Source: Vallitalea pronyensis
GTDB taxonomy: Bacteria; Bacillota; Clostridia; Lachnospirales; Vallitaleaceae
NCBI RefSeq assembly: GCF_018141445.1
Contig: NZ_CP058649.1
Location: 4,545,001-4,609,000 of the forward strand
DNA length: 64,000 nt
Direction: 5' to 3'
A model generated the notes under the pieces. It did not search any database, was not told where the DNA came from, and worked only from the letters and a program-made list of their open reading frames with translations. Both the position numbers and the translations under genes were made by a program. The first letter of the stretch is position 1. Each line of letters begins with the position of its first letter. Below are positions 8,208 through 18,500 of the stretch, piece after piece.

Positions 8208-9044
8208 TTACAATTTAAGTTCCTTAAATTGACGTGGTGACATACCATATGTTTTTTTGAAGAGTCTTGAGAAATAGTTGTAATCACATATACCTACTTC
8301 TTCAGCCACTTGATTAATACGAAGTGACGTTGTACTTAAGAGCTCTTTAGCTTTGGTCATACGAAGCTGACGTAGATACTTGGTTAATGATAGAGATGTT
8401 TGATGGGTAAGAGTATTATAAAGGGTGGTTTTGCTTATACGTAACTGTTGACAAACCATATCTTGGGTTATTGTATTCTTCATATTGTTAACTAAAAACT
8501 GGTGTACTTGATTGAATATGCCACTCCGCTCAACATGTATAATATTCTTGTAACATAAGTATGCAACGCAAGCATGCATAATGTTTGCGGCTGCTTCTAT
8601 CTGCGCCACATTCATTTGTTTCAATCGAAAAAAGACCTCTTTTAATTCCTCCTCATGAAACCCATATGCTTTACATTGATGTTTTATATGCAACCATTGA
8701 AATTCAGGTGATTGCTCATCCAGTAATTGCCCTACCATAATATAGCCTATAATCATATTGTTATCAATAATAGGTGCAACTGCTTCATATAAGCCCATGT
8801 GGCATTTATACACATATAATTCTTTTGTTTCTTTGGCATGTTCAAAAGCTATTCGATCGCACTTGGAACATGCTTTTAATACCTCTTTATTTTGCCTAAT
8901 GCTATTACAGAATGTCCAGTCTCTTTTAGGTATGAGACATATGGGTTTGTAGTATCTATCGTAGAGGCCGATACCGATACCCAACAGACTGTAATAATCG
9001 CTAAATATTCTTTCTGCTTGTTCTAATTCTAACAGTAATGCCAT
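8208..9044 (-). CDS. PocR-domain AraC-family transcriptional regulator
   Basis: The 278-residue product has an N-terminal PocR-type sensory domain (about 5-165). Its typical cysteines are present: one near 47, the CSKC pair and the CHMGLYE segment. A C-terminal AraC DNA-binding domain follows (about 180-278), ending with the signature around NYFSRLFKKTYGMSP. PocR domains bind small ligands, often sugars or polyols. The gene is divergent from the GH2 gene, so it most likely activates that enzyme in response to its substrate or product. No membrane helix is present. Both domains are clear; the ligand is not. Confidence 0.88.
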   Translation of the reverse strand: MALLLELEQAERIFSDYYSLLGIGIGLYDRYYKPICLIPKRDWTFCNSIRQNKEVLKACSKCDRIAFEHAKETKELYVYKCHMGLYEAVAPIIDNNMIIGYIMVGQLLDEQSPEFQWLHIKHQCKAYGFHEEELKEVFFRLKQMNVAQIEAAANIMHACVAYLCYKNIIHVERSGIFNQVHQFLVNNMKNTITQDMVCQQLRISKTTLYNTLTHQTSLSLTKYLRQLRMTKAKELLSTTSLRINQVAEEVGICDYNYFSRLFKKTYGMSPRQFKELKL

Positions 9045-9263
9045 ATCGTCTCCCTACCTATCCCATACCGTATTTTATCATAAAAATATCTTTCACTTTT
9101 TTCCTGTATATTTCATTCATTTATGATGATTCGTCCTACTTTTGGTGAACTTTGCTATTATTATATCATAGTGCTTGCTATAATAACAACAACAAGTAAT
9201 CATCTATTTCCTACTACTATATTGTGTTGGAAAATAGATAAATCCAATGATTGGAGGAGAACA

Positions 9264-11786
9264 ATGGTTCATAAACGTGAATTGTTTAATTTTAATTCTG
9301 ACTGGAAATTTCATGATGGGGACATTACCAAGCATAATATCAATACCGTACATGCTCAATTTGAAAGACCGGAATACGTAAAAGCTGGTAATCATGGTTT
9401 AGCTTATGCATCCTATGATGATAGTAATTGGGAAACTGTACAGATTCCTCATGACTTTGTGATTAGGCGCAATGTATTTGATGATTCTGTTCCCAGCTGT
9501 ACAGGTTCCATGAAGAAAGGAATTGTTTGGTATAGAAGATCTTTCTTTATACCTGAAGAAGATAGAAATCGTCGTCTTTTTGTACAATTTGATGGTATCT
9601 ATAGAAATAGTGAAGTCTGGCTCAATGGTAATCTTGTGGGACGTCATATTGGCGGTTACATGGGGTTTGAATTTGAGATAACCGAACTCATTCACTATGA
9701 TAAGGTGAATAGTTTTGCCATAAAAGTGGATGTATCTGAATTTGAAGGTTGGTGGTATGAAGGCGGTGGTATCTATCGGGATGTTAGATTACTAAAAACA
9801 GACCAGATACGTGTTATGGATCAAGAAGTGCACATTGAAACAACCGACATTTCTGTAGAGGATAAGACTGCTTCAATAGTAGTACATGGCGCTATTGATT
9901 GTGGCTATATCGAAGATGACTATATAACCGTTGACGTCCAGTTAAAACCACCTTCTAAAGATACATGTGGTAGCAAAACAACTGATTCCAATACATCCAC
10001 CTTAGCAAGCAAATCAATACAGCTAAAAGCTAAAACATTCCAACAAGCTGCATTCACATTGGATTTTGACCTAACAGATATTCAGCTTTGGGATATTGAT
10101 CAACCTCAACTCTATTCTGTTGTCATAACAGCCCGCTGTGAAGCCATGCAAGATCATCATTGTGCAAGATTTGGTCTTCGAACCATTAAGTATAGTGCGG
10201 AACATGGTTTTGAATTAAATGGACGAACCGTTAAGATTAAAGGGGTTAATGGTCACGATGATTTTGCATGTGTTGGTGTGGCACTAACGCGCCCCATCAT
10301 GCAGTTTAAAATTGATAAATTAAGGGAAATGGGTGCTAATGCCTATCGTTGTTCCCATAATCCACCGAACCCCAAATTTCTAGATTACTGTGATGAAGTG
10401 GGTATGCTCGTTATGGATGAAACCCGTTTATCTGGTGTCAATGAGGATGATCTAGGTGATTATGTGGCCATGATTAAACGAGACCGGAATCATCCATCTA
10501 TCATTGCTTGGTCCATGGGTAATGAAGAAATGGCTATTCACGCCACTGAAGTTGGTGTTCAAATCTATAAAAAAATGATTGCAATTGGTCAATTATACGA
10601 CCATTCCAGACCTTTTTTATATGCTATTAATGCCGATTACGACCGCATTGTGACTTTTGATCGTAACCATGATTTAATGATGAACCCTGTTGGCTTGAAT
10701 TATTTTGTACCACATGACGATAATATTCTTGAAACCATGCATCAGCAATATCCTGACTTATGCATGATTAACTCAGAAACAACAGGCATGTGTTCCACAA
10801 GAGCATTTGTATTGCCAAAAGAAGATATGGGTCTGGTATCGAAAGAATACGATAAAATTAGTCGTTGGAAGAACGAAAAATATAAATATAAGATTACATG
10901 TTATGGGTCTAATGAGCCTGTTTGGGGGATGGACCCAGAAACGTCATGGAAAGTACATGTGAATAAACCCTATTCTGCAGGTGTCTTCTTATGGACGGGT
11001 TTTGACTATCGTGGTGAGGTATTCCCTTTTCATTATCCTGCGGTTATCAGCTTCTATGGCATCATTGACTTATGTGGTTTTGAAAAAGATTGGTTCTATT
11101 ACATGCAATCCAATTGGACAGATCGTGATGTACTCCACCTACTGCCCCATTGGAATCTGGATTTAGAAACCGGTGAAAACGTAGATGTTTGGGCATTTAC
11201 TAATTGTGATGAAGTAGAATTATTCATTAATGGTGTGAGTCAAGGCCGTAAGACCTGCGAACAATACGGACATCTTGAATGGTCTGTAAGCTATGAACCT
11301 GGCAAACTTGAAGCAATTGGTTATCGTGATGGCATTGAAATCATGCGTGATTATAAGGTGACAGCTGGTACACCTGAGACGTTGGTGTTAACCCCTAATA
11401 AAACAAGTCTATTAGCAGATAATGAAGATGCCGTACTTGTATCAGCCCATCTTGAAGACAGTGAAGGAAATATGGTTATGACGTCTAGTGAGATGATAAA
11501 CTTTGCCTTTGACGGACCTTGTGTTTTCTTGGGTACAGGTAATGGCGACCACTTTGGTAATGAATCCGATATTGAGCCACAAAGAACTTTATTTGTTGGA
11601 AAGTGCCTTGTAGCTGTTCAATCCACCTATGAAGCCGGTGAAATCAAAGTCACAGGTCATTGGAACGATCAAGAAGTAACCGTTATGATTACATCCAATG
11701 AAACAAATTATATGCCAATTATTGAAACAGCCACATCCAATGAGACCATTAATCGACCCAAAGCACATGCTGATGGAGGCATTTAG
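9264..11786 (+). CDS. GH2-family glycoside hydrolase, probable beta-galactosidase
   Basis: The start is taken at ATG 9264 because of GGAGGAG just before it; an upstream in-frame ATG at 9123 has no such site. The product has 840 residues and no signal peptide. It has the GH2 order: sugar-binding jelly roll (about 1-190), Ig-like domain (to about 320) and TIM barrel. The acid/base E421 sits in GNEE and the nucleophile E505 in INSET. Further C-terminal domains include the WTGFDYRGE block usual in DUF4982-type enzymes. Such proteins cleave terminal beta-galactosides, sometimes other beta-glycosides. Cytosolic location implies uptake of an oligosaccharide, but no transporter is adjacent. The divergent PocR regulator is its likely control. 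Confidence 0.87.
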   Translation: MVHKRELFNFNSDWKFHDGDITKHNINTVHAQFERPEYVKAGNHGLAYASYDDSNWETVQIPHDFVIRRNVFDDSVPSCTGSMKKGIVWYRRSFFIPEEDRNRRLFVQFDGIYRNSEVWLNGNLVGRHIGGYMGFEFEITELIHYDKVNSFAIKVDVSEFEGWWYEGGGIYRDVRLLKTDQIRVMDQEVHIETTDISVEDKTASIVVHGAIDCGYIEDDYITVDVQLKPPSKDTCGSKTTDSNTSTLASKSIQLKAKTFQQAAFTLDFDLTDIQLWDIDQPQLYSVVITARCEAMQDHHCARFGLRTIKYSAEHGFELNGRTVKIKGVNGHDDFACVGVALTRPIMQFKIDKLREMGANAYRCSHNPPNPKFLDYCDEVGMLVMDETRLSGVNEDDLGDYVAMIKRDRNHPSIIAWSMGNEEMAIHATEVGVQIYKKMIAIGQLYDHSRPFLYAINADYDRIVTFDRNHDLMMNPVGLNYFVPHDDNILETMHQQYPDLCMINSETTGMCSTRAFVLPKEDMGLVSKEYDKISRWKNEKYKYKITCYGSNEPVWGMDPETSWKVHVNKPYSAGVFLWTGFDYRGEVFPFHYPAVISFYGIIDLCGFEKDWFYYMQSNWTDRDVLHLLPHWNLDLETGENVDVWAFTNCDEVELFINGVSQGRKTCEQYGHLEWSVSYEPGKLEAIGYRDGIEIMRDYKVTAGTPETLVLTPNKTSLLADNEDAVLVSAHLEDSEGNMVMTSSEMINFAFDGPCVFLGTGNGDHFGNESDIEPQRTLFVGKCLVAVQSTYEAGEIKVTGHWNDQEVTVMITSNETNYMPIIETATSNETINRPKAHADGGI

Positions 11787-11807
11787 TATCTAAGTGTTGA
11801 TCAAAAC

Positions 11808-11852
11808 AAAATCCTTCTAGATGATAATAAGGCTAATCTAGAAGGATTTTTG
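11808..11852 (+). terminator. Strong terminator after the GH2 gene
   Basis: A perfect 15-bp stem (AAAATCCTTCTAGAT and its complement) ends in a T-run. By symmetry it may also stop the leftward GNAT gene transcript. Confidence 0.92.
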
Positions 11853-11859
11853 TGTGATG

Positions 11860-12324
11860 TTAATCCATTATTTTTTCGTATACCCTTAACGAGAAACCTT
11901 CTGGAGCACCATCGGGAGTCATATCTTTAACATATTTATAACCGCACTTTTCATAAAAATGATGGTTTTGAGTACTCATGGATGGCGTTTCTAGCTGCCA
12001 TTTCTTACCATCATTATGTAATGTTTCTAATAAATCCATTGTCTGTTTGCCTATTCCCTTATTTTGTAGTTCAGCTACAATGAATAGACTACAAAGGTAA
12101 TATTCACCTTTATCTCCCTTAAAAATATTTACACCACCCACAATTTCATTATTATAGTATATCGCATAATAGATGCTGTTAATTAGCATTTTTTTATGCC
12201 ATTCTATACGAATCATATCTTCAGGAGTAAAGCCATATTTCTTAAACTCTTCTTTAAACGCACTTTTCTTTATATCTGCTAATACACTTATATCATTATC
12301 CTTCGCTCTTATTAACTGTAACAT
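11860..12324 (-). CDS. GNAT-family N-acetyltransferase
   Basis: The 154-residue protein shows the GNAT fold. A beta strand in YYLCSLFIV is followed by the acetyl-CoA loop QNKGIGKQTMDLL (about 93-105). The C-terminal HHFYEKCGYK block is typical for this family. It transfers an acetyl group from acetyl-CoA to an amine; the acceptor cannot be inferred. Likely cytosolic and monocistronic, and it converges on the GH2 terminator. Confidence 0.85.
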   Translation of the reverse strand: MLQLIRAKDNDISVLADIKKSAFKEEFKKYGFTPEDMIRIEWHKKMLINSIYYAIYYNNEIVGGVNIFKGDKGEYYLCSLFIVAELQNKGIGKQTMDLLETLHNDGKKWQLETPSMSTQNHHFYEKCGYKYVKDMTPDGAPEGFSLRVYEKIMD

Positions 12325-12625
12325 AATTAATTTCTCCTTTTCACAGTATTGTCATGCTTCTACTAACTATTCTACCAGAACACTTGTTCGATATCAAGGT
12401 TTTTGATTTGTTATTGAATCTAGAGTAATCTAGAACGTTCTATAGACTAAACTACATAGGTACAATTATATTTTACATCCATCTTTCCAATAAAAAAGAC
12501 ACATGAAAGATCATGTGCCAAAATTATCTTGTTATATGCATTTTTAATAATGGTACTTCATTAAGTACGCTTCTGTATTAACTTCTGTGTATTATATTTT
12601 TGTACAACATTGGTAAAGTGGATAG
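12325..12625. other. Intergenic region with promoter and terminator
   Basis: The right part of the gap holds the terminator of the DHFR-like gene and the left part the upstream region of the GNAT gene. A short palindrome TAGAACGTTCTA lies near 12430. No gene is seen. Confidence 0.45.
12490..12519 (-). terminator. Terminator for the DHFR-like gene
   Basis: On the minus strand GGCACATGA pairs with TCATGTGTC and a run of six T follows. It lies about 110 bases after the stop codon of the gene at 12626. Confidence 0.75.
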
Positions 12626-13156
12626 CTAACGTTTTTCATAAATAAGCTCTACCATGCCGTTGGTTGTGATTGTTTCCGTTAGTTCTAAAGGTATTGTATC
12701 ATTCTTACCGTCAAAAAGAGGTATACCACTACCTAGTATGGTAGGAATAATGGTTATTCTATATTGGTCAATTATATTTGCTTTGATGGCTTGATTCACA
12801 ATACTAGCACCACCACAAATCCAAATATCTTTCCCTTCTTTTCCTTTCAGCTCTTTCAGTAGTGAAACTACATCGCCATTCTTAAACGTTATATCATCTG
12901 TATTCTCCAAGTTTCTACTTGTAAATACATAACTGTGCATACCAGCATAAACCCATGCATCTGGAGATAACTCGGTTATTATCTGCTTATAGGTGTTGTA
13001 CCCCAGAATCACCGTATCAATTGTCTTGTAAAACGCTTCGTATGTGCCCGTGTCTTGACTATTAGGGTCTTGTCCACCAAGCCAATCTACTCGTCCCTTA
13101 GAATCTGCCACATAACCATCAAGACTAATGGCAATATACAGTATTATCTTTCTCAT
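12626..13156 (-). CDS. Dihydrofolate reductase-family protein (RibD C-terminal type)
   Basis: The 176-residue product begins with a strand and the block AISLDGYVAD, typical of RibD-C/YwjB-like reductases. ILGYNTYKQI and the dinucleotide-binding ICGGASIVNQA follow, and it ends with the strand pattern of the family. These proteins bind NADPH; some reduce pteridines or riboflavin precursors, but most members are uncharacterised. It is not a classical DfrA. It stands alone between terminators, with its start supported by a GAGGAGA-type site. Confidence 0.82.
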   Translation of the reverse strand: MRKIILYIAISLDGYVADSKGRVDWLGGQDPNSQDTGTYEAFYKTIDTVILGYNTYKQIITELSPDAWVYAGMHSYVFTSRNLENTDDITFKNGDVVSLLKELKGKEGKDIWICGGASIVNQAIKANIIDQYRITIIPTILGSGIPLFDGKNDTIPLELTETITTNGMVELIYEKR

Positions 13157-13308
13157 AATATATCTCCTCTCGCTTATACATTTAAGACTATCTCTTTTTA
13201 TACATATTATTAAAGTTCGACAAGCAATCGTCTTCTCCTTTACTCAATCTTCTAAGTCACTGTTTACATTTGATTGTCATAATTTTTCATCTGCAGCTTA
13301 ATAAAAGC

Positions 13309-14187
13309 TCATCTTTTCACCACACCAAAAGTAATTTTCATATTGGGTGCGAATGTTAACCGCGATTCCTTATTAAATAACTTGGACTCCAATAATTCTG
13401 CTTCATACTGCTCATTTGCTTCTTCTTGAGTCAACCCCCTATCCATTAAATAATTAATGGTATTAGATTTATCTTTCGGTTCATAGCCTAACCCTTCTTC
13501 TTTCAAAGCTTCATAAAGCATGTCCTTACTATGCTGCTCCATCAATTGGTCAAAATAATTGACTTTATCACTAACCCTACATTCTACATTTTTTAATCCA
13601 AGTTGACTAAGAATGATGGGCAACTTTATGCCAATATTACCGTCTTTGCCTTTCTCTAAAAAATCGTTCTCATATAACTTTTGCAAAACACCTAAACGTA
13701 CAATCTGAGAGTGTTCCACACCGTCAACATGATAATTGGACATACACGATATTCTGTGCGTCTCAAAACAAATAACTTTTCCATTATTAATAACACTATT
13801 GATCATATTTTTCAAGACTACCTTAGGATTAGCCATATGTAATAAAACCGCGTGACATAGAGCTATATCATATTGGCGTTCCATGACGATTTGGGTTATA
13901 TCTTCCACGATAAAATCTGTTTTATATGGAAGATTCTTAAAAATTTTCTTAGCTTCTTCTATCAAATCATGACCTCTGTCAACACCTGTGTACGTTGAAC
14001 CTTCAGGTAATATTGGAAGCAGCTTAAGACCCATATATCCAAAACCACATCCATAATCAATCATGTCTACTGGCTCATCTATCTTCCATACTTTCTTAAC
14101 CAAAAACTCTAAATAGTCATCGTTATAATACAACCCACGTGTATTTCTTAAATATTCAATTTTATTATCCCAATAATATTTAGACAC
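13309..14187 (-). CDS. Class I SAM-dependent methyltransferase
   Basis: I place the start at GTG 14187, because GGAGGAGG lies seven bases ahead; an upstream ATG at 14217 precedes that site. The product has 292 residues. The SAM-binding motif I is DYGCGFGYMG, the acidic end of the second strand is in TGVDRGHDL, and motif IV lies near DIALCHAVLLHM. The N-terminal YYWDNK and the C-terminal helical part may give substrate specificity. The substrate is unknown. Cytosolic. It is followed after a gap by the DHFR-like gene, with no sign of joint function. Confidence 0.85.
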   Translation of the reverse strand: MSKYYWDNKIEYLRNTRGLYYNDDYLEFLVKKVWKIDEPVDMIDYGCGFGYMGLKLLPILPEGSTYTGVDRGHDLIEEAKKIFKNLPYKTDFIVEDITQIVMERQYDIALCHAVLLHMANPKVVLKNMINSVINNGKVICFETHRISCMSNYHVDGVEHSQIVRLGVLQKLYENDFLEKGKDGNIGIKLPIILSQLGLKNVECRVSDKVNYFDQLMEQHSKDMLYEALKEEGLGYEPKDKSNTINYLMDRGLTQEEANEQYEAELLESKLFNKESRLTFAPNMKITFGVVKR

Positions 14188-14351
14188 CTTTAAACCTCCT
14201 CCTCTATCTACATTCACTTCAATACTACTATTAATTGCTAGTATTTTATTATTAGCCTTCTCCCCTTTATATGCCGCTCATAAGAAAGAGGTTTTTATTT
14301 CTTTATTTTATCACTACCATTTATTTTGACTCCTAATGGCTATTTGTAATT

Positions 14352-14918
14352 TTAATCCGTATTATTACGCTTTTCAAATTCTTCCTTGTTAATCGCCATT
14401 ACATAGCATCCCCAATGGTGACCATTAAACTCAACCTTCTTTTCAAGTTTTTCAATTATCCTAAACCCAATATTCTTATAACATTTAATAGCTCCTGCGT
14501 TAAAGTCATATACCCTTAATAGCACCTTCTCTAAACCTATATCATCAAAAGCTATATGTAATGCATTTCGAATAGCCAACGTACCGTAACCTTTACCTCT
14601 TGCATTGGGATCTCCGATTATGATGCGACCAATTGCACCTGTTTTATCCTCTCTGTTAATACGCAGTAGCTGCATATGTCCTATTGTATTTTTTTCATGG
14701 ACAATATTATACAGCATCATATCTTTTTTACTTATCATGCGATGAATATCGCCTTTTAACTGCTCTGCTAATGTTGATAAAGCATATGCACGACCTGTAA
14801 ATTGTAACAAAAATCTTTCGCTAGGCACCCATGAAACTAATCGGGATATATCTGATTCTTTAAATTCTGTTAGATGTATCTCACACATTCCATTCACTTC
14901 CAATCTTTTGGACAGCAT
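14352..14918 (-). CDS. RimJ/RimL-type GNAT acetyltransferase
   Basis: The 188-residue product has the GNAT features: the acetyl-CoA loop NARGKGYGTLAI, the motif VLLRVYDFN-x-GA, and CYKNIGFR near the end. This is the layout of RimJ/RimL and SpeG-like enzymes that acetylate protein N-termini, polyamines or antibiotics. An internal ATG ten codons on is a second possible start; neither has a strong ribosome binding site. It lies upstream of the methyltransferase gene on the same strand with a 160-base gap. Confidence 0.83.
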   Translation of the reverse strand: MLSKRLEVNGMCEIHLTEFKESDISRLVSWVPSERFLLQFTGRAYALSTLAEQLKGDIHRMISKKDMMLYNIVHEKNTIGHMQLLRINREDKTGAIGRIIIGDPNARGKGYGTLAIRNALHIAFDDIGLEKVLLRVYDFNAGAIKCYKNIGFRIIEKLEKKVEFNGHHWGCYVMAINKEEFEKRNNTD

Positions 14919-15510
14919 CTTATCTATTACCCTATACCCTTCTTAATTATTTATAGCTGTTTTTAAATAAAGCTGTTTTCTCATTTCTCTATTTTATCAT
15001 TACAATACATAGCTAGCAATTACATTTTAAAACATTATATTGCACAAGGATTGAAGGTAGTGATACAAAAAGTGCATATAAAATTTAAATTAAAAAATTG
15101 AATAAATAGTTTGACTCGTAATAATAATTGAAGTATACTAAAATCATATCCATTTTTTCGTAACTATTATGTATATACGTAAAATATCCAATCGATTATA
15201 TATGATACCGCTTCAATATGGCTTACAAATCATTATCTTTGTCTTAATAAAATCTTTTGCTTGAAAACAATTATCCAACAATAAGTTGTGTATGATTACT
15301 TATTATGCGATGAGCAGTTGTTCAAGTTACTCAAGGAGGTGAATCTTACTTCGTCATTATATGTAACAAAGCTAATCTAAGTATCATAAAGGAGGGAAAA
15401 AAGTACAACTATATGTTTATTTTAGCTTCGTTATGATTTCTAAAAGCATCTATGGCTAACCATAGCATTCTTAAGAACAAAATTAATCCAACGATTAGGA
15501 GGAGAAACAA
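14919..15510 (+). other. Intergenic region with long leader of the alginate lyase gene
   Basis: After the promoter at 15111-15139 an untranslated leader of about 365 bases runs to the start codon. It holds two extra ribosome-site-like stretches (AAGGAGGTGA near 15337 and AAAGGAGGG near 15390) not followed by a sound gene. A small hairpin CTATGG-ctaa-CCATAG lies at about 15450-15465. The length suggests post-transcriptional control; no known riboswitch was recognised. Confidence 0.5.
15111..15139 (+). promoter_or_regulatory. Sigma-A promoter of the alginate lyase gene
   Basis: TTGACT and TATACT are separated by exactly 17 bases in an AT-rich stretch on the coding strand, about 370 bases before the start codon. 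Confidence 0.7.
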
Positions 15511-18500
15511 TTGAAAAAAACAATGGGTTTATTATTATCGGTTTTGATTGGGTTTAACCTTTTGGCATCAACCAATCTATCTTATGGGAAAGAAGTCATA
15601 CAAAATCGTCTTGATATCGCTTATGTTACAGCAAGCAGTGATGATGGTAATGTACCAGCCAATACAATAGATAACGTTATTGATACCCGATGGTCAGCAA
15701 AAGGACCAGACGAATGGATTCGATATGACTTGGGTAGTCAGCAAACCATTGGGTATGTGGGAGTAGCTTTCCACAAGGGCGATATACGCTATACAGATTT
15801 TGATATTCTCGTTTCATCGGATGATGTGACTTGGGAAGAAGTTTTTAGCGGTCGAGGTTCAGGGACCACAATTGATATGGAAAAATTTGATATAGAAGAT
15901 ATTTCAGCCCAATACGTAAAATTGATTTGTCATGGGTATACATACACTGACGGTTCAAAAACAGGAGAATGGAACAGTTTAAATGAAGTTCATTTTTACC
16001 CCTCAGATGACGTTCCATTTGATAAAATAAATGAATTAGAACCAGAGACACCTATGGATATAACTTATACAAAAGCAGGATTTTATGAAGGTATTTCACC
16101 TCAAGACAATCCTAATGATATACCTGTACATGACGTACATCAGCCAAATGATGTCACTGGAACCATCTTGAATGTGGTTGATTTTGGTGCTGATATAGCC
16201 GACAATGGTGCCAATGATGTGGGTGCTATACAAGCAGCAATCAATGCAGCTCAATATGGTGATGAGGTTTATTTACCAAATGGTACCTATAATTTACAAT
16301 CCGATGCTGGCTATGCTTTGAAGCTAAAATCTGGTGTTAACTTACGTGGTGAAAGTCAAGAAGGAACCAAACTCATCATCTGTGGCAAAGATGGTTATTA
16401 CCCTTCAAGTGTTATTAAAGCCATGGGACAACATAATATCCTTGTATCCAACATGACCATTACCTCCGATTTTTCTGGGAATTACTCATTGGATCATATC
16501 AGCAATAACCCAGACGCATCAGGATCCAGATACGGTATTCAAATTGAAGATAATGCCATGAATGAACCATCCTATAACATAACCATGGATCAACTTATCC
16601 TTGAAAAATATCAAACCATGGGTGTTCGGATAAGTAACAGCCATGATATCGTTGTTAAGCGGTCTATCTTCCAAAATGCTACAGATATAGGCGGTGGCGG
16701 TGCTGGCTATGGCGTATCCATTCAAGGTGAAGGGAATAACATTGACCGTCTCGGTTATCTGAATGATTCCCGTTTCAACTTGGTTGAAGACTGCACATTC
16801 CTAGGACCTTACCTGCGTCATGGTGTATTGATTCAATATTATTCTCATAACAATGTCATACGCCATAATACATTTATTCAAACCAAGTTGGATGCCATTG
16901 ATTTACATGGTGAAGATGAGTACCTCAATGACATACATCATAATAACATCCAAAGTATTGAAACAGGGGCTGGTATTGGCGTTGGTAACTCCGGTGCAAC
17001 CCATGATAAATCCGGTCCAGGTAATGTTATTCATCACAATCATATTGATAATTGTCGAGAAGGTATTAAAGTGCACCTTGGCTCAGAAGATACCCTAATA
17101 CATGATAACACCATAACAGGAGCAACCGTTAACCGTGCAAAAGGCATATACCTTCAAAATGCTCCAGGTACCCTTGTTCAAAACAATCATATCTATAATA
17201 ATACATCCTATGATTTTGTAGGTGTCTTATTAGCTTATGACAAAGGTACAAATGGCAGAGGTTATGGAAGCCCCCATAATATAAGTATCGAGGGAAATAC
17301 CCTAGAAAACTGTACCAATGGGATAAGGCTTACATCTGGAACAGATATAACTGTTCAAAATAATAGCTATTTTAATATATTAGATACACCTTTCCTTGAT
17401 TCAAGAACCTACAAATATGCAGCTAGTAAACTACCCTCTCAGATACTGGATTTAACAAATTGGAAATTAACCCTGCCCATTAATAATGCCCAAGAAATAA
17501 AACAGCCAGCATTAATGGATTATGAGCATGACGATTATTTCCATGCCAATACAGATGGCAACGGGGTTTTGTTTAAAGCCCATTGTGGTGGTGAAACCAC
17601 AAGTGGTTCTGGATACCCCCGATCTGAACTAAGAGAAATGGCGAATAATGGTACCACCAGAGCAAGTTGGTCAACCAATTCTGGAAAACATGTGATGACC
17701 ATGGACCTAAGAATAACTCACATACCTGATGTTAAGCGGCATGTGGTAGTTGGACAGATTCATGATGCCTCTGACGATGTTATGATGATTAGACTTGAAA
17801 ACAATCGTTTATTTGTTGAAGCTGAAGGTGAAGATGTGGGTTTACTTGATGCTAACTATCAATTAGGTAGCCGGTTCACCATTAAAATAGAAGCTGAAAA
17901 TGATATCATTAAAGTCTATTACAACCAAGATGAAAAAGTAACTTATGATGTAAAAGATTCTCCTACAACAACTGGTAATTCTAAGCATGGATGCTATTTT
18001 AAAGCCGGCATGTACACCCAATCCAATACCGAAAAAGGTGATAAACCAACTGCTTATGGTGAATCTGAAATCTATGATTTGGTTGTAACCCATTCGGAAT
18101 CATCCAACAACGATACGCCTAATAATGAAGCAGATGTAACCATGAATCCAGTTATGGATACTTACATCGAGTTAGCATCTAAAAACCCTAACACGACCCC
18201 ATATCATGATAAAGATACCATGTATGTTAAAATGAGTAGTGGACAGACAACCATTCGGATTGGATTCATTGAATTTGATAAGCGTTCTATCAACAACAGC
18301 ATAGATACAGCTCAGTTAAAACTAACAAAACACAGTCTTAAAAAGGCAGATTCAGCCATTACAGTATATGGCTTACCTACAACCTTCTCAGAAACACTTG
18401 TTTGGACGGACTTATTTACTGCTGATTCAAGATACAGCAAAAATGACAATACCGATATACCCACATGGCTAAGTGAGCATGCTGTTAAAATCGGTGTCAT

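Noticed and set aside
9123..9263. An N-terminal extension of the GH2 protein, possibly a signal peptide
   Set aside because: The extension has no proper signal sequence and no ribosome binding site at 9123, whereas GGAGGAG stands before 9264.
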